A stretch of DNA of 64,000 nt. It comes from Endozoicomonas sp. 8E. Its GTDB lineage: Bacteria; Pseudomonadota; Gammaproteobacteria; Pseudomonadales; Endozoicomonadaceae. The position numbers were made by a program, and so were the translations under genes. The stretch spans positions 3,107,697 to 3,171,696 of the forward strand of contig NZ_CP120717.1 of the NCBI RefSeq assembly GCF_032883915.1, read 5' to 3'. Each line of letters opens with the position of its first letter. Position 1 is the first letter of the stretch. The notes beneath the pieces were generated by a model. It searched no databases. It had not been told where the DNA came from and saw nothing but the letters and a program-made list of their open reading frames with translations. Shown piece by piece: positions 8,574 to 16,983 of the stretch.

Positions 8574-9863
8574 CTACGCAGCACTGCTATAAGAGGAGGG
8601 CAGGGGGTCGGCTTGTCCAGAGATCAGGACGGGTGCTTGCTCTGATGGTCTGAATGTTGAAGTGGGTTTCAGAAATTCTTCGTAAAAGCTCAGACTGTTA
8701 TTACAGGTAAGTCGGTAGTATTTGAAAAAACTGCCATTGATCTGGGTTTTCTGAAACAGGTAGGAATGCAGTTGTTTGAATAAATGACGGTCAACAGGCT
8801 CAGGACTTTTCCAGAATGACTCCAGAGATCCCTGATGGGTAATGCCCTTGATATCATAAAAAGCTCGTCCCATGACCTTGGTAGGCAGGTGGTGCAGAAG
8901 GGCGGAGATCCCAACGGTACTGTTAACGGTCACTACGCCACAGCTGTGATGATATAAATCGGGTAATGGGATGTCGTGGCAGTACAGCACTCTGTCCTGA
9001 ATGCCCAGATTGGTTGCCAGGTCTTCAATAAACTGACCGTATTCTGTGTAGCCCCTGTCCATCGGGTGGTGTTTGAAGCACAACACCTTGTCTAAATCTG
9101 CATGCTTCCAGAAGGAGACTATGACTTCCTGAATAAAAGCTTTCACTGACTCATAAGGAGAGTGAAAAATCATCTGGGAGTCGTCGTGAACTTGCAACGG
9201 AACCAGATAAAATCTCTGATCAAACTCATTATCCAGACGAAATTGCGTTTGCTTGTCATAACTTTTAAACAGCAGTTTTCTGGCAAACCCTCTCAACCAG
9301 TAAAAGCCTTCTTTGACCGGATTAGTAGCCCTGTGATGCCTGTACTCAGAAAATTCATCCCTTGAGAAAGAACTGGCCCAATAATAAAAGGCAGCGTAGC
9401 GGGTTCTTCGTTTCATCGTGCCGCCGATTGTCTGGCTGGATTTAGCTGAGCACGGCGTTATTCTCTCCAGGCTTTCACGGCTGAGATCCATCTGGCTCAG
9501 TGAGTTAACGCCTCCGGACTCCAGTGTAATGGTGTCAGGTCTTAAGTAACCTTCTTCGAAGACACAAAATTGAACACCAAGGGCATCACAGACCGGCTTT
9601 GCAGTTCTGTGATAATAACGGCAGTCACCCAAGAGAAAAACGGCTTCGATACTATGTTCGGTGAGGTACTGTTCAAGAAAAGCGGCCCAGTTAGCTGGTT
9701 TTCCCTTATAGTGGGTCTGAACATTAGCCCATGAAAAAAGCCGGTCACCGCCATTAAAGTTGATTTTGTGGGTGGTGTAACCCGCTCTGGAAAAGGTTCG
9801 TGCCAGTCGCTTGAAAAATGGTCCCAGTGGACCCTGCAGAAAAAGTACGGCAGATTCAGTCAT
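8574..9863 (-). CDS. kpsS: Capsule polysaccharide export/Kdo-linker transferase KpsS
   Basis: A 429-residue cytoplasmic enzyme of the KpsS/LipB family. The N-terminus LFLQGPLGPFFKRLARTF and the following INFNGGDRLFSW are family hallmarks; FLLGDCRYYH and CVFEEGYLRPDTITLE follow, then LCFKHHPMDRG and VVTVNSTVGISALLH of the nucleotide-sugar site. KpsS adds the first beta-Kdo to the phospholipid acceptor and KpsC extends it, giving the poly-Kdo linker of ABC-exported capsules. It is slightly longer than E. coli KpsS (about 390). It is same-strand with kpsC but separated from it by about 4.6 kb of toxin-antitoxin and IS material, so it needs its own promoter or long read-through. Confidence 0.9.
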   Translation of the reverse strand: MTESAVLFLQGPLGPFFKRLARTFSRAGYTTHKINFNGGDRLFSWANVQTHYKGKPANWAAFLEQYLTEHSIEAVFLLGDCRYYHRTAKPVCDALGVQFCVFEEGYLRPDTITLESGGVNSLSQMDLSRESLERITPCSAKSSQTIGGTMKRRTRYAAFYYWASSFSRDEFSEYRHHRATNPVKEGFYWLRGFARKLLFKSYDKQTQFRLDNEFDQRFYLVPLQVHDDSQMIFHSPYESVKAFIQEVIVSFWKHADLDKVLCFKHHPMDRGYTEYGQFIEDLATNLGIQDRVLYCHDIPLPDLYHHSCGVVTVNSTVGISALLHHLPTKVMGRAFYDIKGITHQGSLESFWKSPEPVDRHLFKQLHSYLFQKTQINGSFFKYYRLTCNNSLSFYEEFLKPTSTFRPSEQAPVLISGQADPLPSSYSSAA

Positions 9864-10319
9864 AGTCTAAACCAGATCCTTGTATATGACCTGGGTCGTT
9901 TTTTGGCAGTGGTGTGTTTTACAAATCCTAACATAAGCCAGTCTAAAAATATAACTGAAAGTAATCAAACTGTTGTCACAAGTAAGCGGGTTTAGAGATC
10001 TAAAGCTATTGCCTTAAATAATACTGTATTCTTCTTTGGGAAGGCTATACGTATAGTACGTTGTAATGATTAAACTCAACTTAACAGTTGATCCTAAAGT
10101 GCTTAAACAATTTACGTTCATGCAGCCAGCCAACAGAGTCTTTCCAAGCGTGTAGAAAATTTTCTGAGATCACTGCCAGAGTCTTGAGAGCGCGAAGAGA
10201 TAAACTTATTGGGAGTGGTTGCAGTGCTGTCAGGAGTGATATGTAAGAAAGATTATTCTGAACTTGATCATACGTGCAGTGTCAGGTATCGAGCAAAATG
10301 ACACTCTGACACATTACGG
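9864..10319. other. Intergenic, 456 bases, no supported gene
   Basis: Lies between kpsS and the hepT terminator. The sequence is AT-rich, with short stretches that could be decayed coding DNA, but no frame has family resemblance. It may hold a promoter for kpsS; no clear -35/-10 pair stands out. Confidence 0.4.
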
Positions 10320-10344
10320 GAAAATCCACGTCCTTTCGACGTGG
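10320..10344 (-). terminator. Intrinsic terminator of the hepT-mntA operon
   Basis: On the minus strand CCACGTC, a five-base loop GAAAG and GACGTGG make a perfect 7-bp stem (10326-10344), followed by ATTTTC. It starts 14 bases past the hepT stop codon, the right place and direction for this operon. Confidence 0.75.
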
Positions 10345-10357
10345 TCATGAGTACTTG

Positions 10358-10768
10358 TCACTGAAAATTCTTCATTGCTTCTTCAGCAAACAGCTTGATC
10401 TCCTGCACATGCTTATCGATAACAGCTTTGAGAATATCAATATTCAGTTTCTGGTACTCATGAACGGCAATATTCCTGAATCCGATCACTCTCATCATAC
10501 TATCTGCCAGCTCGACAGGCACATAACCATGGTCTGACAATAGAGAAAACGAGTCCCGACTTCCCTGAGGGATGCCCAGCTGATTCAGGCGAATTACCCG
10601 GTTTGCCAGGTCCAGTGCGGCCTGTGATGCCCGCTGGATATTTAAAATAATGGAATCCTGACGGGTAAAATTCGTCGTCAGTTCATCTTCGTACCCGACA
10701 TACTCTTCTTCGATACGAGCAAGGCCCCGTTGAATAATACTGTATTTGTTCAGAATCACATCATCCAT
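10358..10768 (-). CDS. hepT: HEPN-domain toxin HepT
   Basis: A 136-residue all-helical HepT/DUF86 protein. The C-terminal half has GFRNIAVHEYQKLN, exactly the RX4HXY ribonuclease motif. In characterised pairs this RNase is silenced when MntA adds AMP to the Tyr of that motif. The N-terminal helices (residues 1-60) include the usual DDVILNKYSIIQRGLARIEE start. It overlaps the upstream mntA by eight bases, so translation is coupled, and ends just before an intrinsic terminator. Antitoxin-first order matches known hepT-mntA operons. Confidence 0.88.
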   Translation of the reverse strand: MDDVILNKYSIIQRGLARIEEEYVGYEDELTTNFTRQDSIILNIQRASQAALDLANRVIRLNQLGIPQGSRDSFSLLSDHGYVPVELADSMMRVIGFRNIAVHEYQKLNIDILKAVIDKHVQEIKLFAEEAMKNFQ

Positions 10769-11168
10769 TTTTAACCCTGCTCAATAAGTCATTAATAATC
10801 TCGCGGCGGTCTTCCTGAAGTTGCTGATATTTTGAGAAAACATGGGTTTCGAACAGGTCACATGCCATTTCATCTATCCTGGCCAGCCAAACGCCATGCT
10901 GAAATACTTCTTTCTGGAGAACCGTAGTTGCGTCTTTCAAGTCAATCAGGTCAACATCTTTACCAAAGTGGCAAGCAAGCTCTTGTGCTTTATCCCACAA
11001 AAGTTGTTGGGAGGTTTTTCCGGATATAAAGACCGCCAAATCTATATCGCTTCCTGCTGTGGCGTGTCCAGTCGCCTGACTGCCATACAAAACGATTCCA
11101 AGCAAAGTTTCACCAAAAGCTGCTTTGAGTAAATCTACAATATGGGAAGCGTCTAAATTTTCTTGCAT
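10761..11168 (-). CDS. mntA: Minimal nucleotidyltransferase antitoxin MntA
   Basis: A 135-residue nucleotidyltransferase. The signature GSQATGHATAGSDIDLAVF fits GSX10DXD exactly, with a third acidic residue in VDLIDL. MntA-type enzymes transfer AMP to the HepT Tyr, neutralising the RNase. It is the first gene of a two-gene operon, overlapping hepT by eight bases. The ATG sits after a weak Shine-Dalgarno (TGAAACAGC). Both catalytic motifs in the pair are intact, so the module is probably active. Confidence 0.87.
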   Translation of the reverse strand: MQENLDASHIVDLLKAAFGETLLGIVLYGSQATGHATAGSDIDLAVFISGKTSQQLLWDKAQELACHFGKDVDLIDLKDATTVLQKEVFQHGVWLARIDEMACDLFETHVFSKYQQLQEDRREIINDLLSRVKNG

Positions 11169-11568
11169 GCTGTTTCATTGAGTGATGTTTATATCATTAT
11201 CATAACACCGCTCAAAGTATTGTGGACCCCAGAAACTGGACAGGCGGTTAAGTTGACTCTGGTTCCCATGTCTTCTTCAGGCCCTTTTGGTTCCTGTGTG
11301 GGAAACCGGACTTTATATTAAGGTGAAGAGGGGAAACTCCAGAAGGGACTGGCAGCATTTGATAGAGGTCACAGTTGCCTTAGATGGTTGATATTAATGG
11401 CCATTACTTCGTGATATGCAAAGTTGTTATAAGCTCTCAGATCATCCGTTAAAATTAAACACCCCAAACTCTTTGCTGCCAAAATGACGGATGTATCAGT
11501 GATCCCAATATGATTAAGGCCATCTGTACTAATTACTTCATCTTTATGAATATATTCTTCATTCACTA

Positions 11569-12459
11569 GGGAGCGTTCTTATCTAACCAGACGATCAATT
11601 TACTGACGTTGTCATGCTAACCAGATCATGATGGCTGCTATCTGAAGCATTCCCATATAATTGCGTGCCAAGCGTTCATAGCGAGTTGCAACTCGCCGAA
11701 AGTTCTTGAGCTTTTGGAATAGTCGCTCAATTAGATTTCGCTCCTTGTAGATTTCTTTGTCATATTTTCGCTGATCTATCCTATTTCGCTTTGGAGGAAT
11801 CACTGCTTCAGCACCTGACTTCTTGACCTCGAGGAGGAATGCATTTGAGTCATATCCCTTGTCAGCAAGAACGAAGTCCGCTGAAAACCCCTCTATCAAG
11901 GCATTTGCCTGTCCGTACTCTGATGCTTGTCCAGCTGTGAGAATGAAGCGAACAGGATTACCAAGTGCATCCGTCGCAGCGTGGATCTTGGTTGTTAAAC
12001 CTCCCCTTGATTTTCCAACTGCTTCGGCACTGTTATCCGTTTTTTTGGAGCACCGTGTTGATGAACACGGGTGATTGATCCGTCAACCATGAGGTATTCC
12101 ATATCACAATCCTGACTCAGTTCTTCAAAGACTTGATTCCATATTCCTTTCAAGCTCCAGCGACTGAATCGGTTGTATATATTGTGCCAATCACCGAACT
12201 CTTCAGGCATGTCTCTCCAAGGTGCTCCGGTACGAGCAAGCCAGAGAATCGACTCAATGAATAACCTGTTGTCAGCTGTTGGTCCGGGGTCAGAGACTTT
12301 ACCGGGAAGCATGTCTTTGATCCGATCCCATTGTTCATCTTTGAGTACTGTGCGAGTCATAGCAAACCTAAATGCCATACTCTAGATCACTTTTAGGTGT
12401 CTTTCCGGTCAGGTTACTGATGTTTTTATCTGTTCGGTCGGTTGGATAAGAACGCCCCC
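11569..12459 (-). mobile_element. IS5-family (IS427-like) insertion sequence, copy 1
   Basis: An 891-base element bounded by inverted ends GGGAGCGTTCTTATCTAACC (left) and, read inward from the right, GGGGGCGTTCTTATCCAACC. A TA is duplicated at 11567-11568 and 12460-12461, as expected for this group. It carries one transposase gene in two overlapping frames. A second copy of the same length lies at 39278-40168 in the opposite orientation; the copies differ visibly at only a few adjacent bases just after the first frame's stop. Confidence 0.93.
11612..12378 (-). CDS. IS427-like DDE transposase, made by -1 frameshift
   Basis: The first frame (12378-11995, 127 residues) has the N-terminal domain with WDRIKDMLPG and the first catalytic Asp in LMVDGSITRV. 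The second (to 11612) has the second Asp in ADKGYDSN and the Glu in ERNLIERLF. The frames meet at CCA AAA AAA CGG, where a -1 slip on the A-run gives the usual fusion KKTDNSAEAVGKSRGGLTTK. That run is the normal control site in this group, so the gene need not be broken. All three acidic residues are present. Confidence 0.9.
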
Positions 12460-12756
12460 TAAATAGAGTGTTGGGAGAATTGAATCTAAAAAGACTTTGA
12501 ATCTGTGTTCGGGTATTTTTTCCAGAAAATTCCAAGCTTCAGCTAAAACCTGAGGAGTAACGACAATTTTTGAAAACTGAGACACATAACCATCAAACCA
12601 ATGGAAATCTTGTTCAGAATACATTGTTGTACGTTTGAATTTTGGTACATATGTAGGTTGATATTTACCAACTAGATATAGAACAAGTAAATTTGTATCT
12701 AAGAATGCACCACCATTTCTGTACTGTATCAATAAATCAGTGAGCATTTTGAAATA

Positions 12757-13000
12757 CTAGACTTTACGAATTTTCATAGAGATCACTTCACTTGTGTTAG
12801 CATCGACTTTAAATATTTTATAGCTTGTTACTTTATTTTCTATGCTTCCAAGTGCGTAAGAATCAGACATGCCAAGAGTAATTAACCAAAAGCCATCTTC
12901 CAGTTCAACTTCCTCAATTGACAGTTTTACCCATCTCTGAAGACACATCTTCGAAATACTTTGCTGCTGCTTGAGCTGCTTCTTTTGGGCTGATAGCCAT
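12757..13000 (-). pseudogene. Frameshifted small partner of the PIN gene
   Basis: An ATG at 13000 opens MAISPKEAAQAAAKYFEDVS, which runs to a stop after GKTVN. One frame over, the protein continues SIEEVELEDGFWLITLGMSD and ends ISMKIRKV at 12757. Removing one A from the AAAA of GGTAAAACTG restores one frame of about 80 residues (GK-LSIEEVELEDG). Small proteins with this EEVELEDG.W.ITL pattern are often found before PIN genes, and this one ends nine bases before the PIN start. A role as antitoxin or partner is inferred from position only. Confidence 0.65.
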
Positions 13001-13050
13001 CACGTTTTCCCATGGCTTATTAATGTTGAGCCGAATAGCGAAGGATCTAG

Positions 13051-13302
13051 TTAAAAACCAGTATCATCTTTGAGTTGATCAGAGAACTCAATTATATAAC
13101 CAAAAATGCCTGACTTTACAACTTTTATGTGCACAAATTGTTTGATAGCAGTTTTTTCAAAACTATGAGTGGCTGCTAATCCCAACGCAGGCTCATTGAA
13201 ATTTTTGGTATGCCCACATGGGTATGAACTTATGAGGTGAAAGTCTTCTATGGTTAAACCAGCATCAGATTTGGAGCTAAATACGCAGAGGATCTCATAC
13301 AC
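13051..13302 (-). CDS. Hypothetical 83-aa protein
   Basis: An 83-residue frame upstream of the damaged PIN module, same strand. It has no signal peptide or membrane helix and contains CGHTKNFNEPALGLAATHSF and a beta-like KSGIFGYIIEFSDQL. I recognise no family. It may be an intact small gene or the tail of a larger decayed one, since the DNA on both sides is relic-rich. Confidence 0.35.
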   Translation of the reverse strand: MYEILCVFSSKSDAGLTIEDFHLISSYPCGHTKNFNEPALGLAATHSFEKTAIKQFVHIKVVKSGIFGYIIEFSDQLKDDTGF

Positions 13303-13411
13303 CGGACAGTAGATTAAGCTAAGTTTTCTGGCTGTAACAGGGCCCTTCAGGAGGGAATCGAGAATACCAATCAGCTATCTCAGAGAATGCCACTGAATGT
13401 ATAAAAAATAT

Positions 13412-13690
13412 CTAACTAAACAGAGCCTCTTTTAAATAGCCCACCTTTCGTTGTTTTCTGCTTAACCATCGGTTGATAAAGTGGCCACATCTCAGATGTT
13501 GAGCAACGTTCTTGCTCGATAGAAGCAATAACCCTCTCTGGTGTCGTATATATTCGGGTTTGCCAGTTGATTTACATAGGGTAGCAACACAACTCATCAC
13601 ATTGCTCAATGCAGTCAAAAATATCACCGTCCGTCACAATATGGTTGATCCAACGGGTTATCCTCAGAATGTATTTTCACGCAGGGATAG
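13412..13690 (-). pseudogene. Duplicated, internally deleted 3' end of kpsC
   Basis: The stretch repeats the end of the intact kpsC 1.1 kb away. Its frame ends GHFINRWLSRKQRKVGYLKE, against GHFINRWLSRKRRKVGYLIE at the true kpsC terminus, and the DNA identity runs on through TCGATAGAAGCAATAACCC and CTGGTGTCGTATA. About 160 bases corresponding to roughly 14664-14823 are missing; similarity then resumes (CAAAAATATCACC, then the equivalent of the ATCAACCCAGTT segment) and fades near 13690. It cannot encode a working enzyme. Confidence 0.85.
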
Positions 13691-13739
13691 AAATGATTTA
13701 CAGCCTTCCTTGATACAGTCGAAGGTCACTGCTAATTTA

Positions 13740-13765
13740 GTATTACTTATTTTTGATAGTAATAC
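13740..13765. promoter_or_regulatory. Candidate VapBC operator (8-bp inverted repeat)
   Basis: GTATTACT (13740-13747) and AGTAATAC (13758-13765) form a perfect inverted repeat ending nine bases before the vapB ATG. VapB-type AbrB antitoxins usually autoregulate by binding such palindromes over their promoter. Confidence 0.6.
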
Positions 13766-13774
13766 GGTGTGTTT

Positions 13775-14035
13775 ATGCCTAAATTAACCAGTAAAAGACA
13801 AGTAACAATACCTAAGGATATCTGTAACAAGCTTGGGCTTTTGCCCGGCGATACTCTGAAGGTGTTTGAGCGGGACGGAGTTGCTCATCTGGTAAAAATG
13901 TCTAGTGAAACACTGTCGGGTACACTAGCTTGTTCTAAAGTCACAGAGTCAGAATCTGCGGCAAACCATGATGATTTGGATTTTAAGGAAGTTTTGAAAG
14001 AAAAAGCTGCCAGAAAATTCAGAGGACAGGAATGA
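13775..14035 (+). CDS. AbrB/SpoVT-fold antitoxin VapB
   Basis: An 86-residue antitoxin. The N-terminus MPKLTSKRQVTIPKDICNKL, then GLLPGDTLKVFERDG, is the swapped-hairpin AbrB DNA-binding fold; the C-terminal tail is charged and would wrap the toxin. A GTG two codons upstream is in frame, but the ATG at 13775 gives the family start. It overlaps vapC by four bases (ATGA). It is one of few plus-strand genes in the capsule region, and an operator-like palindrome lies just upstream. Confidence 0.88.
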   Translation: MPKLTSKRQVTIPKDICNKLGLLPGDTLKVFERDGVAHLVKMSSETLSGTLACSKVTESESAANHDDLDFKEVLKEKAARKFRGQE

Positions 14036-14451
14036 TTGCTGTAGATACCAATGTGCTGCTTCGCTATCTACTACAGCCACTAGACAGTCAAAACCCGGCC
14101 TGGCAAACGCAAAAGGCTCTCCTTACGATCGATTCAGCAGAGGAGGTTTTTTTGTCAGACATAGTGTTGGCTGAAACCGAATGGGTGATGGAGGCTGTTT
14201 TTAACCTGACCAGAAACGATATCCATCAAGTGCTTTATGAGTTGGCATCCAATACACGTTTTTTGTTTGAAGACTGGGAGGCATTCCAATGCGCCTTGAT
14301 GGATTATAAAACTTACCCAAAAGTGGATTTTTCCGACTGCCTGATTGCCAGAAGGGCTCATAACAAGAAGGCAGAGACGCTCTATACGTTTGAGAATAAT
14401 CGTAAATTGGGCGCATTACCAATAGTGACTACTCTTACAGATCGTCATTAA
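14032..14451 (+). CDS. PIN-domain ribonuclease toxin VapC
   Basis: A 139-residue PIN RNase. Acidic active-site residues are visible in IAVDTNVLLRYLL, VLAETEWVME and DFSDCLIARRA; the usual last motif reads YTFENNRKL. VapC toxins cleave tRNA or rRNA when VapB is degraded. Start and stop overlap with vapB indicate translational coupling. Together with vapB it sits between kpsC and a degenerate duplicate of the kpsC tail, in the opposite direction to kpsC, and ends 32 bases from the kpsC stop. Confidence 0.9.
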   Translation: MIAVDTNVLLRYLLQPLDSQNPAWQTQKALLTIDSAEEVFLSDIVLAETEWVMEAVFNLTRNDIHQVLYELASNTRFLFEDWEAFQCALMDYKTYPKVDFSDCLIARRAHNKKAETLYTFENNRKLGALPIVTTLTDRH

Positions 14452-14483
14452 GGCAAGAAGAACTGCCCCCCCAAAAAAACTAT

Positions 14484-16664
14484 CTAACTCAATAGAGCTT
14501 CTATCAGGTACCCCACCTTTCGTCGTTTTCTGCTTAACCATCGGTTTATAAAGTGCCCACTCTCTGATGTTGAACAACGTTCTTGCTCGATAGAAGCAAT
14601 AACCCTCTCTGGTGTCGTATACCTTCGGGTTTGCCAGTTGATATACATGGGGTAATAACAGTGCGCAAAATAGATCAGTTCCTCCAGGTTTCTCGTACGA
14701 TAACGCCTGTTGCAGGTTAGATGATCAACGGTCACCCCCCATCCCGCATAAAAAGGCTGGCCCCAGCAGTGGACTGTTTTTCCGAGTGTCAGGGCTTCAA
14801 AACCTGCCAGAGAGGTCATGACGTGTAACTCATCACATTGCTCTATGCAATCAAAAATATCACCATTCGCCACAACATGATCAACCCAGTTCAAGGCCAG
14901 ACTCTCAGGAATATGTCCCTCTCTCCCTGCTAAAAGAACATCAGGGTGAGGCTTGTAAACAATAAAAGCATCAGGCGCATAGGTTCTGACCGCCTTGATC
15001 AACTCAAGATTGGATGAGATCTCAGGGCTGCCCCATTGAATAGAAGCATCGCTGTCCACCTGACCGGTAATCAGTATCTTGCGCTGATCCGTTCTGGCTG
15101 ACGCAAACAGGGATTGTTCAGAGCCTTGCAGATTATATTTGCTGATTCTTTGCTCTTTCAGCCTTTTACGTAAAGCCTTCGCCCTTTCGAGCTGCTTATC
15201 ATTGAGCTCAATGGTATTGATCGCAGTTTCAAGATCAGAAGGTCGTGAAGCATCAAAATAGATACCCGTTTGATCCAGAATCAATGAACTGGGTCTGCGC
15301 AGGTCAGCCCCCAGACCTACTGAACGAATAAATGCGTCTTCAGCTCTGAAAAGCTTAATATTCGATGGTGGATTATAATTATGATGTTTAGCTCCCCAAA
15401 CCAGAATGCCATCTCCTGATTTAGCCTTTGCTTCAGCCTGCTGAACTGATTTTACAAACTGTATCTTCTCTGAAATTGCCCGGGTAAAACTCTTTAAAAA
15501 GGCTCTTTTCCATAAGCTGAAGCCTACCGCATAGAGCGTTTTGACGGGTTGGCAACGTGATCTTCTCTGCAACGGGATAAGCCCAAGAATGTCTTCCAGC
15601 TCACACTGTTGAAACGTTTCCGGATCAATATAACGAGTGTATTTCAGGCAGGCAGCAGCAAACAGGCTTTCAATAGTATGCATTTGTTTTCGACGAGGAC
15701 AGGAAACCCGGTCATCGGTTAACCCCCAGCCACTGTAAAAGGGGACACCAAAACAAACGACATTTTTCCTGTGCCAGAGTGCTTCAAAGCCCAATTGGGA
15801 GGTAACAACGTAGACTTTTTCAAAATAGGGGAAAAGCGACTGAGCATTAACCTTGTCGGCAAGAATGCGTATTCTCGGGTTATCAGGAAGATTGCTGCCG
15901 AGGTAGCCCTTTTTGGTACCCAGAACAACATCGGGATGAATTTTTATCCAGACTTCAGAATCTGGATTCTCGGCAAGAGCTGCATCCAGCATTTTATTGA
16001 AGCTGGAGTCATCGGCTAACCCGAACTTGACGGAACAGTCCCCGTAAGTCTGATCGACCACAAGAATACGTTTCTGCTCTCCAGCTTCAGGCTTCCAGCT
16101 ATCAACAGGCTCATGATTATATTTAGTGATTTTGTTTTCAGTAATCAGAGCCAGAAGGTTTGAAGACCGCTCTTTTAATGCTGAGCTGAACCAGTCTGGA
16201 TGGTTAAGAAGGTCTTCAATATCTGAAGGGCAGGTAGCATCGTAATAAATGCCTCGTTTATCAACGATCAAAGCAAAGCGTTTGTCACCCAGGGCAGGGT
16301 GGCCCAGATAGCTGATAAAGCCGTCTTCAAGGTGCCAATAAGGGACCCGTTGTTTTTCTGAAAGTTCTACAGCCTGTTGTGTGTTGGCTTTTTTACCCCA
16401 GCCCAGAATAACGTGAGAAGGCTGTATTTTTGTGTAAGGCTTTTTCGTTTCTATGCCATCGCAGTGCAAGAGAGCTTTCAATTCTCTTGCTTTACTGATC
16501 CCGCGAGAAAGGGTGATAAAAGCTGGTTTTGGTTTTGGAGAAGGCGGCAAGGTAGTCACTGATAGCTGATTGAAATAAATAACTTGGAATCTGAAAATCG
16601 ATAGGTCTAAAGTGAAAATGCGTAAGACAATGTGTAACCATGGGTAGTACAAGGGGTAGTACAA
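14484..16664 (-). CDS. kpsC: Capsule Kdo-linker polymerase KpsC
   Basis: A protein of up to 726 residues with two homologous halves, as in KpsC. The first half has VILGWGKKANTQQA, WHLEDGFISYLGH, GDCSVKFGLADDSS, IKIHPDVVLGTK and VVTSQLGFEALWH; the second repeats these as ILVWGAKHHNYNPP, FRAEDAFIRSVGLGA, YKPHPDVLLAGREG and VMTSLAGFEALTLG. KpsC alternates beta-2,4 and beta-2,7 Kdo transfer to build the poly-Kdo linker. The ATG at 16664 gives an odd aromatic leader; a GTG at 16559 (VTTLPPSPKP) would give 691 residues, nearer E. coli's 675, and may be the real start. The 3' end is duplicated at 13412-13690. Confidence 0.9.
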   Translation of the reverse strand: MYYPLYYPWLHIVLRIFTLDLSIFRFQVIYFNQLSVTTLPPSPKPKPAFITLSRGISKARELKALLHCDGIETKKPYTKIQPSHVILGWGKKANTQQAVELSEKQRVPYWHLEDGFISYLGHPALGDKRFALIVDKRGIYYDATCPSDIEDLLNHPDWFSSALKERSSNLLALITENKITKYNHEPVDSWKPEAGEQKRILVVDQTYGDCSVKFGLADDSSFNKMLDAALAENPDSEVWIKIHPDVVLGTKKGYLGSNLPDNPRIRILADKVNAQSLFPYFEKVYVVTSQLGFEALWHRKNVVCFGVPFYSGWGLTDDRVSCPRRKQMHTIESLFAAACLKYTRYIDPETFQQCELEDILGLIPLQRRSRCQPVKTLYAVGFSLWKRAFLKSFTRAISEKIQFVKSVQQAEAKAKSGDGILVWGAKHHNYNPPSNIKLFRAEDAFIRSVGLGADLRRPSSLILDQTGIYFDASRPSDLETAINTIELNDKQLERAKALRKRLKEQRISKYNLQGSEQSLFASARTDQRKILITGQVDSDASIQWGSPEISSNLELIKAVRTYAPDAFIVYKPHPDVLLAGREGHIPESLALNWVDHVVANGDIFDCIEQCDELHVMTSLAGFEALTLGKTVHCWGQPFYAGWGVTVDHLTCNRRYRTRNLEELIYFAHCYYPMYINWQTRRYTTPERVIASIEQERCSTSESGHFINRWLSRKRRKVGYLIEALLS

Positions 16665-16680
16665 GACCTGCCTTCGGTAC

Positions 16681-16983
16681 CTACCTCTCCAAAATCAGAG
16701 GTTTTGCCTTATCATCAATATGAGCCTTCAAAGGTTCATGAGTGATTGTTCCATAATCTACCAAATCAAACAAATAAGCTGTTGGAAGTTCATCCAGAGC
16801 CGCAGCAATACGAGCTACTGTGTGAGGATTATCGGTGGTTAACCAAATTACGATATCAACATCAGATCCTGCTCGATAAGTGCCGATAGCACGGGAACCA
16901 AAAATAGCCGCCTGACTGATTTCAGTGAATGCGGACAAGCAGGCAATAATTTGTTGCAGGGTTGCTTCAGGAGGCCCAAACAT
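16681..16983 (-). CDS. MNT-type nucleotidyltransferase (HI0073-like)
   Basis: A 100-residue nucleotidyltransferase. The signature GSRAIGTYRAGSDVDIVIW fits GSX10DXD, with a later Asp in LFDLVDYGTI. Its start ATG overlaps the TGA of the upstream gene (TGATG), indicating coupled translation. Partnered with an HI0074-type helical protein, it fits the two-component nucleotidyltransferase class related to MNT-HEPN toxin-antitoxin pairs. A longer frame from 17010 exists but would overlap the partner more and adds no conserved residues. Confidence 0.82.
   Translation of the reverse strand: MFGPPEATLQQIIACLSAFTEISQAAIFGSRAIGTYRAGSDVDIVIWLTTDNPHTVARIAAALDELPTAYLFDLVDYGTITHEPLKAHIDDKAKPLILER

Larger units (their letters stand above)
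11369..12747 (-). pseudogene. PIN-domain protein gene split by an IS element
   Basis: Two pieces of one gene flank the IS at 11569-12459. The upstream piece (12747 down to 12460) encodes the PIN start, with GGAFLDTNLLVLYLVG carrying the first Asp. The downstream piece (11568 down to 11369) encodes the C-terminal half, with ITDTSVILAA and LILTDDLRA carrying further acidic residues. Removing the IS and one TA copy joins TAT TTA GTG AAT GAA in one open frame of about 160 residues. PIN proteins of this size are usually VapC-like RNases. The intact pieces suggest a recent insertion. Its likely partner upstream (12757-13000) is also damaged. Confidence 0.85.

Noticed and set aside
11221-11243. TGTGGACCCCAGAAACTGGAC, similar to ends of some IS3-family elements
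   Set aside because: No matching inverted end or transposase remnant is found nearby, so it cannot be called an IS.
11995-12378. IS427-like transposase read as a pseudogene because of its two frames
   Set aside because: The join is a normal programmed -1 slip on AAAAAAA in this IS group, and both copies keep it; the catalytic residues are intact.
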